Positions 1 to 5,008 of a DNA stretch of 5,008 nt are shown here, in pieces. The position numbers and the translations under genes are program-made. This stretch comes from Acidobacteriaceae bacterium. GTDB lineage: Bacteria > Acidobacteriota > Terriglobia > Terriglobales > Acidobacteriaceae. The stretch spans positions 6,800-11,807 of the forward strand of contig PLSH01000184.1 in NCBI GenBank assembly GCA_003165095.1. Direction: 5' to 3'. Positions within the stretch are counted from its first letter, which is position 1. The number at the start of each line of letters is the position of its first letter. A model generated the notes under the pieces. It had not been told where the DNA came from, did not search any database, and saw only the letters and a list, made by a program, of their open reading frames with translations.

Positions 1-129
1 CACCAGCGCATTGCCCACGGCCCAGTGGGTCGGATTTCTACTTTTTGAGGGAGTGTCGGCTTATGGCGGCGCTTCGCGCGTCCGCATAGGCAGATACGCC
101 CGCAAGCCCTGAGAGGTATTCTGGCTCAG

Positions 130-1039
130 GTGCATCCAGTCCTCTTTCATATCGGATCTCTACTGATTCCAGCCTATGGCGCGCTTGCGGCGCTGGGGGT
201 GGTGGCAGGGCTGTTTCTGGCCCAGCGCACCGCGCGCATTGCCGGCGTGAATCCGGGCCAGGTGTGGAACTTGTGCGTGCTGGCGCTCGTTGCGGCCCTG
301 GCTGCCCAGCGTTTGCTTCTGATCGCGGCAAACTGGAGCGAGTTGCGCCGGCATCCGGGATGGATGTTCGGCCTGGCAATGATTCATCATCCGCTGCTGG
401 CGGGCGTGGGCGCGCTGGCCGGTGCGGGAGTGGCTCTGATGTATGCGCGCCGGCGCAGGCTGCCGCTTCTGGCCACGGCCGATACGCTGGCCGCGCCGCT
501 GGCCCTCGGCCTGGCCTTTGAACAACTGGGCGCGCTGCTGGCCGGATCTGGCTATGGAATCGAAGCCGGGCCGCATGTGCCATGGGCAGTAACGTATACC
601 AGCCCGCTGGCCGCGCTGTGGAGCGGCACGCCGCTGGGAATTCCGCTGCATCCAGCGCAAGCTTACGCGGCGCTCGAGTTCCTGGCGCTCTCGATCTTTC
701 TTTTGCTGTGGCTGCCGGTGCGGCGTCGTCAGGGCGATGTCGCTGGACTGGGGCTGATGGGAACGGGTGTGGCGATCTACATGACGGAGTTGTGGCGTGC
801 CTCCGAAGGCCGTGGCGCCATTCTGCATGGTGCGCTCGACGGGCCGCAGATTGCGGCGGTATTGCTCGTATTGATCGGCGCGCTGGTGCTGAGAGAGCGC
901 CAGGGCGTGTATGAGGATCGCAACGTCCCACCGTTTCCGCAAAAAGCCGCGGAAAGGGTAGGGCGCCCGGATTCTGCTGAGGATGTTGAAGGTTCAGCTA
1001 TCGCAAATAGCAACGACGAGGCGATAGACGAGGCGGCGC

Positions 1040-1047
<8 letters not shown>
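130..1047 (+). CDS. Lgt-family (prolipoprotein diacylglyceryl transferase-like) membrane protein, divergent active site
   Basis: A 305-residue polytopic inner-membrane protein. True Lgt moves diacylglycerol from phosphatidylglycerol to the lipobox cysteine of prolipoproteins. Family marks seen: an N-terminus with Y16-G17 in the first membrane segment (the E. coli Y26 position), H87 near the E. coli H103 position, LGALLAGSGYG at 133-143, PWAVTY at 151-156, PLHPAQAY at 172-179 and ELWR plus RG at 220-229. Hydrophobic segments lie near residues 10-32, 45-66, 86-104, 117-140, 182-196, 205-218 and 239-254. The motif usually reading GRxGNF or GRxGCF is EQLGAL here, and the Arg four residues before the conserved Glu is I216, so both arginines considered essential are missing. 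Transferase activity is therefore doubtful, and no symbol is given. Residues 255-305 form a hydrophilic, acidic tail beyond the usual fold. The start is GTG; no in-frame ATG, GTG or TTG lies between it and the stop at 46-48. GAGAGG at 111-116 is rather far away as a ribosome site. Family membership is firm; function is not. Confidence 0.85.
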
Positions 1048-2077
<1,030 letters not shown>

Positions 2078-2126
2078 AGCGAAGAAACCGGCCGGGATGC
2101 CGAGGCGCGGGCGCAATTGTTAAAAT

Positions 2127-2133
2127 AAGGAAG
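2127..2133 (+). promoter_or_regulatory. Ribosome binding site of the VWA gene
   Basis: AAGGAAG lies 2 nt before ATG 2136; its AGG core has a 5-nt spacer. It sits in a short AT-rich patch (about 2115-2128) that contrasts with the GC-rich surroundings. TAAAAT at 2121-2126 resembles a -10 box, but it has no convincing -35 and would leave almost no leader before the ATG, so no promoter is called. Confidence 0.6.
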
Positions 2134-2135
2134 CT

Positions 2136-3152
2136 ATGAAACGAAATCTCTTTTACTTTGCGCCGTTGGCGCTCATTTTGGCAGCCGCGGCGTTTTCCCA
2201 GCAGCCGGCCCCATCCGCGCCGGCCCAGTCCGCGCCGCCTTCCAAGGCGCAGCCCGCGCAAGCTCCAGCCGCTTCACAGGCGGCGCAGCCCGCCGGGCAG
2301 CAGGGCGATTCCGCAGCGAAGCCCATCAAGATCGTCGTCAACGAGGTCAACCTGATTTTTACGGTGACCGACAAGCACGGGCACTATATTCCCAACCTGC
2401 AGCAAAGCGACTTTGCGTTGCTTGACGACCAGAAGGCGCCAGCGAAGGTGACTTCGTTTCATCAGCAGATCAATCTGCCGCTGCGCGTGGGCCTGCTCCT
2501 CGACACCAGCACATCGATTCATTCCCGCTTCCAGTTCGAGCAGCAATCGGCCATCGAGTTTCTGCTCCAGGTGCTGAAGACCAAGCCCGACCGCGCATTT
2601 GTGATGGGATTCGACGTCACGCCGACGGTGACCAAGGACTGGACCAACGACCTGGACGGCCTGGAGACCGGCGTGGACAAGTTGAGGTCGGGCGGCGGCA
2701 CGGCGCTGTTTGACGCGGTGTTCACGGCCTGCCGCGACAAGCTTCTCCCCGAGCGCGGTCCGGAGCCAGTGCGCAAGGCCATGATCTTGATCTCCGACGG
2801 CGAAGACAACCAGAGCCGCGTTTATCTTGACGAGGCCATCAAGGAGTGCCAGCGGGCTGAGACCATCATTTACGCGATCAGCACCAACTGGACGCCCAGC
2901 CGCGGCGAAGGCGACAAGGTGATGCAGGAACTGGCCGAACAAACCGGCGGTGAAGTTTTCTTTCCGAATTCGGTGGAAGACATGTCGACCAGCTTCCAAA
3001 GCATTGAGGAGGAGCTGCGCAGCCAGTACGAGCTCACTTACACGCCGGCCGATTTCAAGGCCAATGGCGCTTATCGAACCATTTATCTCTATTGCCACGA
3101 CCGGCGCTACCAGGTGCTGGGACGCAAGGGTTACTTTGCGCCGCGTGAATGA
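2136..3152 (+). CDS. Secreted VWA-domain protein, acidobacterial VWFA-related family (TIGR03436 type)
   Basis: A 338-residue exported protein. A Sec signal peptide is clear: KR at 2-3, then a hydrophobic run from about residue 5 to 20, with likely cleavage near S21-Q22. No lipobox cysteine is present, so it should be secreted rather than lipid-anchored. Residues 22-64 are a Pro/Ala/Gln/Ser-rich linker. Residues 65-110 form the beta-rich N-terminal part typical of the family (IVVNEVNLIFTVTDKHG). The VWA fold covers about 115-300 with an intact metal-ion-dependent adhesion site: DTSTS at 123-127, T189 in GGGTALFDA, and D221 in ILISDGED. The C-terminus (RSQYELTYTPADF...GYFAPRE) is also typical. 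Such proteins bind partner proteins through a metal; the partner here is unknown. AAGGAAG at 2127-2133 precedes the ATG closely. It lies 58 nt after the pseudouridine synthase gene and ends before a strong terminator. The family call is confident; the role is unassigned. Confidence 0.93.
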   Translation: MKRNLFYFAPLALILAAAAFSQQPAPSAPAQSAPPSKAQPAQAPAASQAAQPAGQQGDSAAKPIKIVVNEVNLIFTVTDKHGHYIPNLQQSDFALLDDQKAPAKVTSFHQQINLPLRVGLLLDTSTSIHSRFQFEQQSAIEFLLQVLKTKPDRAFVMGFDVTPTVTKDWTNDLDGLETGVDKLRSGGGTALFDAVFTACRDKLLPERGPEPVRKAMILISDGEDNQSRVYLDEAIKECQRAETIIYAISTNWTPSRGEGDKVMQELAEQTGGEVFFPNSVEDMSTSFQSIEEELRSQYELTYTPADFKANGAYRTIYLYCHDRRYQVLGRKGYFAPRE

Positions 3153-3201
3153 CACCGGGGCAACCGTAAACGACTAAACGGTTTTGAACTGATTTTATTT
3201 G

Positions 3202-3240
3202 AACGAAGGAGCGAGGCGATGGCCGCGCTCCTTTTCGTTT
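3202..3240 (+). terminator. Rho-independent terminator after the VWA gene
   Basis: GGAGCG (3208-3213) pairs with CGCTCC (3226-3231). The hairpin is extended inward by GGC/GCC (3215-3217 with 3222-3224) around a 4-nt loop, with one A-G mismatch. Outward, AACGAA (3202-3207) can pair with TTCGTT (3234-3239) across a 2-nt bulge. The right arm runs into TTTTCGTTT. Placed 50 nt past the stop codon, it should end the transcript carrying the VWA gene and isolate it from the next gene. Confidence 0.85.
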
Positions 3241-3311
3241 CTGCGCAGGATTCTTGCTGGATAAGGGAGCGTGTTCCGATTCAGGACGGTTTCGGCAGGT
3301 TTTGTTCGGTT

Positions 3312-3332
3312 TTGAATCATGTCAGGATTCAA
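3312..3332. repeat. Perfect 7-bp inverted repeat, possible operator
   Basis: TTGAATC and GATTCAA flank a 7-nt spacer, giving a 21-bp dyad of the size bound by many dimeric regulators. It lies about 185 nt upstream of the GTG start at 3517 in non-coding DNA. No flanking promoter elements were recognised and no T-run follows, so an operator reading is only a suggestion. Confidence 0.4.
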
Positions 3333-3504
3333 TTCTCATTCGCCTCACTGATTCGGCGGCATTGGGCGATGAAATAGGGGAAGGCGATTCCGCAGAAACT
3401 CTCACCGTGTTGGGAGCGGCATTCAACGTGGCGGGCGCGGCCCAGGCGTCGGGGAGTAGCGGCAATGCGAGGGTTGCCTTGTGCCGCGGAATGCTGTGCG
3501 GAGT

Positions 3505-3509
3505 GGGAG
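3505..3509 (+). promoter_or_regulatory. Ribosome binding site fixing the GTG start at 3517
   Basis: GGGAG with a 7-nt spacer to GTG 3517. This is the main reason to prefer 3517 over the in-frame GTG at 3481. Confidence 0.6.
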
Positions 3510-3516
3510 AATTACG

Positions 3517-4074
3517 GTGATCCGGCAGGCAATATCGTGCGACATCTGCGCAACGGAAAAGAAGCAGACCAACCACTGGTTTGTGGCTCATGAGCAGGGT
3601 GGGGAGCTGCGGGTGTCGGGGTGGAACTCGCGCAACCGGCTGCGTCCGGGGTCGAAGCATCTGTGCGGACAAACCTGCCTGCACAAGCTGGTGGACGAAT
3701 TCATGGCCAAGGCGATTGCGGTTCGCGGCCAGCGTACCGAGGCGGGCGAAGGCGCGGCGCCGGCGGCGACAGACACCAGCCTGACCTCGAGCGCGGCCTA
3801 CGAGCACGTGAGTCCTGCTGAGCCGGAGGGATCGGTGCGGCTGGTGGCGTCTCCCGCGCCGGAATCGCCCCAGCCCGCGCACAAGACACAGCCGGAACTG
3901 GTAACCACGCCGGGAAGGCCGGAGCGCGTCGAGCTAGCCCCGCCGCTCGATGAGCCACCGCACTACGCGTCGCGCAACTGGCGGGCCGAGGCTTGGGAAC
4001 GGGAACGGGAGCGGGAACTGCGCGCGGCCGAACGAAGGCCGGATATTCAGGCGCGGCGCCGCTCGCAGGCGTGA
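3517..4074 (+). CDS. Conserved hypothetical protein with putative CxxC/CxxxC zinc-binding N-terminal domain
   Basis: A 185-residue protein with no signal peptide or membrane segment, so probably cytosolic. The N-terminal domain (about residues 1-63) has C8-x2-C11, an aromatic strand (NHWFVAHEQGGELRVSGW, 19-36), then HLCGQTCLHKLVDEF with C50-x3-C54. Four cysteines in two knuckles suggest a single zinc site; no catalytic motif is visible. Residues about 75-145 are a Pro/Ala/Thr/Glu-rich, probably disordered linker. The C-terminus is strongly charged (YASRNWRAEAWERERERELRAAERR, from about 152) and probably helical. GTG 3517 is preferred as start: GGGAG at 3505-3509 lies 7 nt before it, and the first codons lead straight into the Cys domain. 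An in-frame GTG at 3481 would add 12 residues with no ribosome site noticed. It stands alone, between an upstream terminator and a downstream hairpin. From memory it resembles small proteins of unknown function in acidobacteria. Function is not assigned. Confidence 0.82.
   Translation: MIRQAISCDICATEKKQTNHWFVAHEQGGELRVSGWNSRNRLRPGSKHLCGQTCLHKLVDEFMAKAIAVRGQRTEAGEGAAPAATDTSLTSSAAYEHVSPAEPEGSVRLVASPAPESPQPAHKTQPELVTTPGRPERVELAPPLDEPPHYASRNWRAEAWERERERELRAAERRPDIQARRRSQA
3995..4018 (+). repeat. Tandem hexamer repeat (GGGARC x4) encoding Glu-Arg repeats
   Basis: Four consecutive hexamers, GGGAAC, GGGAAC, GGGAGC and GGGAAC, give alternating Glu-Arg at residues 161-167 of the Cys4 protein. The third copy differs at a synonymous position. 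The repeat is in frame and near the C-terminus, so changes in copy number would lengthen or shorten the charged helix without a frameshift. Confidence 0.7.
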
Positions 4075-4106
4075 CCCGGTCAGCCTGAAGGATGGCTGCC
4101 GTGGGT
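4074..4106 (+). terminator. Possible weak terminator hairpin after the Cys4 protein gene
   Basis: CAGCC (4081-4085) pairs with GGCTG (4094-4098). CGG (4077-4079) with CCG (4099-4101) extends the stem past a bulged T4080, and further C/G pairs are possible outside it. The hairpin begins right after the stop codon and is followed by GTTTCGATTCGTT, which is T-containing but not a clean T-run. It could be an inefficient terminator or only a 3'-end stabilising hairpin. Confidence 0.4.
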
Positions 4107-4404
4107 TTCGATTCGTTGCTGGCCATTCTCGCGCTGCTGCCGTGGATTGCAAACGGCAAAGCGAGCTCCCGAACCAGCAAACGATGTGCTAACTTGTTGA
4201 TTCATTTAGGTTGGTAGTACGTCTAGGTGGACCCAAATGCATGGTTTTCGGCGGTAATTGGATCCAAGTTGGCCCCAAGTTTTTGTCTGAGCGTTTAGTT
4301 GTTTCCGGATTGGTGACAACACACTCGGAACAAGACAAGTGGATGCTCAAGCGTCAAAGTAAGTCAAAGCCACATCCGTTGCAAATGGGTGTAAAGTGTC
4401 GGAT
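4075..4404. other. Gene-poor region containing a sharp drop in GC content
   Basis: About 330 bases with no gene I can support. Around 4150-4200 the composition changes from the GC-rich background to about 45-50% GC (27 of 60 bases G/C in 4201-4260; 28 of 60 in 4321-4380). A 41-codon frame at 4092-4217 starts with an ATG directly after GAAGG and encodes a short hydrophobic run (LLAILALLPWIA), but its start lies inside the hairpin above and the end has no motif. A 72-codon frame at 4211-4429 overlaps the following gene's start and has no family features. No convincing promoter, tRNA or inverted-repeat boundary was found. Confidence 0.5.
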
Positions 4405-4812
4405 ATGTTTCGACGACTCACTCTTTTGATCATACTCGCTTCTGCGCAAGCATTGGCCAATGAAACCTATCGCCAAAAGCCGTGCAAGACTCCTGAAATC
4501 GCCTCAGGCTGTTTACGCATCCATGGCAGACTTTCTGCTGGCAATGGCACTCCCTCCACAAGGCTTTGGCCCATAGGGACTCACCACCTTTATGGCATCT
4601 ATAGCAATCGATACGGCTTCAGGAACGATAGCCCGACTCTTGACAGTGAGGCTCCCGAACTCCATTTCACCTTTCCCAAAGGTCTGCCTGAACAGGGCGG
4701 ATGGACTGTCTACGGCGACTTCGAAGTCTGCCCTTTAGAGCCCTTTGAACAGGATCATATGCAAGCCGCCTGCATAGCGGGTGCAACCCATATCGTCGTG
4801 CCGAAGCAATAA
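4405..4812 (+). CDS. Small exported protein with four cysteines, function unknown
   Basis: From ATG 4405 the product is 135 residues. It begins with a Sec signal peptide (MFRRLTLLIILASAQALA, cut expected after ALA before NET), so the mature protein of about 117 residues lies outside the cytoplasm. The mature part has four cysteines (KPCKTP, SGCLRI, EVCPLEP, AACIAG), an even number suited to two disulfides, with no lipobox and no later membrane segment. Sequence such as GRLSAGNGTPSTRLWPIGTHHLYGIYS and GGWTVYGDFEVCPLEP suggests a small beta-rich domain; from memory it resembles uncharacterised exported proteins seen in acidobacteria and some other soil bacteria. No catalytic motif is visible. 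GTG 4396 is an alternative start adding MSD, with GGGTG at 4387-4391 only 4 nt before it; ATG 4405 gives the more typical signal peptide. GC is about 50-57%, clearly below the upstream genes, consistent with separate ancestry. Neighbours give no functional clue. Confidence 0.72.
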   Translation: MFRRLTLLIILASAQALANETYRQKPCKTPEIASGCLRIHGRLSAGNGTPSTRLWPIGTHHLYGIYSNRYGFRNDSPTLDSEAPELHFTFPKGLPEQGGWTVYGDFEVCPLEPFEQDHMQAACIAGATHIVVPKQ

Positions 4813-4813
4813 G

Positions 4814-4851
4814 CCGCATGCGGGCGCCCATTGCGGGCGTATCACCGCCCG
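4814..4851 (+). terminator. GC-rich inverted repeats just after the exported-protein gene; possible terminator without T-run
   Basis: Immediately past TAA 4812 are the palindrome CCGCATGCGG (4814-4823), the overlapping palindrome GGGCGCCC (4822-4829), and a hairpin CGGGCG (4834-4839) / CGCCCG (4846-4851) with a 6-nt loop. GCGGGCG occurs twice, at 4820-4826 and 4833-4839. No T-run follows, so this is not a standard intrinsic terminator. It may pause polymerase or protect the mRNA 3' end. Confidence 0.4.
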
Positions 4852-4880
4852 ACCGGAAATTACCCAGAATTCGGGACCGC

Positions 4881-4892
4881 ATTGCATGCAAT
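4881..4892. repeat. Perfect 12-bp palindrome ATTGCATGCAAT
   Basis: A complete 12-bp dyad in non-coding DNA about 115 nt before the window end, upstream of the likely start of another gene. Its size and symmetry suit a regulator binding site, but no promoter could be firmly placed next to it. TTGAAC at 4908-4913 with TGAAAT at 4930-4935 is a weak -35/-10 candidate with a 16-nt spacer. Confidence 0.4.
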
Positions 4893-4993
4893 TTCAGAGC
4901 CTGCTTATTGAACCTAAACTGGACCCGTATGAAATGTCGCTCCGAAACGTGCCCCCCTATAAGTGCAACATATAGCATTGGTTACACGCCGTC

Positions 4994-5005
4994 AAAGAGG
5001 AGAGG
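4994..5005 (+). promoter_or_regulatory. Strong Shine-Dalgarno-like run for a gene starting beyond the window
   Basis: AAAGAGGAGAGG ends 3 nt before the last base and contains AGAGGAG, close to the ideal anti-16S complement. No start codon follows within the window, so a + strand gene probably begins within about 10 nt after the end. This is inference from the purine run alone. Confidence 0.45.
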
Positions 5006-5008
5006 GGC

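Larger units (their letters stand above)
3241..3516. other. Intergenic region with inverted repeat and GAWTC cluster; no convincing gene
   Basis: This stretch between the terminator and the next gene holds a perfect inverted repeat, TTGAATC (3312-3318) and GATTCAA (3326-3332), separated by 7 nt. GATTC occurs at 3249, 3278, 3326, 3350 and 3386, and GAATC at 3314. The 10-mer CGGTTTTGAA occurs at 3307-3316 and also at 3179-3188. No clear -35/-10 pair was found, though a promoter for the 3517 gene is expected here. An 88-codon frame from TTG 3254 to TGA 3520 is open, but it has weaker third-position GC than the neighbouring genes and no recognisable motif. Confidence 0.45.

Noticed and set aside
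1..129. Possible 3' end of a gene upstream of the Lgt-like gene
   Set aside because: Three + frames are open at the edge, ending at 46-48, 87-89 and 110-112. None gives a recognisable C-terminus, so no partial gene is called.
38..942. Two long minus-strand frames (297 and 260 codons) opposite the Lgt-like gene
   Set aside because: Both are Arg/Pro/Gln-rich shadows of a clear membrane protein; no motif or ribosome site supports them.
2274..3155. 293-codon minus-strand frame opposite the VWA gene
   Set aside because: The VWA frame has a signal peptide and complete metal site; the antisense product has no recognisable features and spans the same codons.
3322..3882. 186-codon minus-strand frame crossing the Cys4 protein gene and intergenic DNA
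   Set aside because: It conflicts with the better supported + strand gene, and its product is low-complexity Arg/Pro/Ala sequence.
4100..4122. GGTTTCGATTC resembling a tRNA T-loop
   Set aside because: No matching acceptor or anticodon stems could be folded around it, and the bases differ from the GGTTCGAATC core.
4092..4217. 41-codon frame with a short hydrophobic stretch (LLAILALLPWIA)
   Set aside because: Its ATG touches the purine run with no spacer, lies inside a hairpin, and the second half crosses the composition break without any motif.
4211..4429. 72-codon + frame before the exported protein gene
   Set aside because: No ribosome site or domain, and it overlaps the signal peptide codons of the better supported gene.
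4781..4975. 64-codon + frame overlapping the end of the exported protein gene
   Set aside because: It runs through the post-stop hairpins and palindrome, has no ribosome site, and shows no recognisable family.

Overview
The window is GC-rich (roughly 65% over most of its length) and carries bacterial genes, all called on the + strand. The best lineage marker is the gene at 2136-3152. It encodes a secreted von Willebrand factor A (VWA) protein of the type first described as the 'VWFA-related domain, Acidobacterial' family (TIGR03436). With the high GC content and the small Cys4 protein downstream, this points to an acidobacterium, probably of the Terriglobia/subdivision 1 type. That assignment is inference; no rRNA gene or other phylogenetic marker is present.

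Layout: (1) 130-1047, a polytopic membrane protein of the prolipoprotein diacylglyceryl transferase (Lgt) family that lacks the arginines considered catalytic; (2) 1040-2077, an RluD-like 23S rRNA pseudouridine synthase overlapping gene 1 by 8 nt; (3) 2136-3152, the secreted VWA protein, 58 nt downstream and closed by a strong intrinsic terminator at 3202-3240; (4) a 276-nt non-coding stretch with an inverted repeat and a cluster of GAWTC sites; (5) 3517-4074, a small cytosolic protein with a CxxC...CxxxC putative zinc site and a Pro/Ala-rich tail; (6) a stretch with no convincing gene (4075-4404), in which GC content drops from about 65% to about 45-50%; (7) 4405-4812, a small exported protein with a signal peptide and four cysteines; (8) 4813-5008, GC-rich inverted repeats, a perfect 12-bp palindrome and a strong Shine-Dalgarno-like run at the very end, suggesting that another gene begins just beyond the window.

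Genes 1 and 2 are almost certainly one transcription unit. Gene 3 may be read through from them or have its own start. No pathway joins the three: one is membrane or envelope, one is ribosome modification and one is secreted. I find no mobile element, CRISPR array, RNA gene or recognisable defence or biosynthetic system. The observation most worth following is the Lgt-family protein with a degraded active site. The rest is housekeeping plus lineage-specific unknowns.
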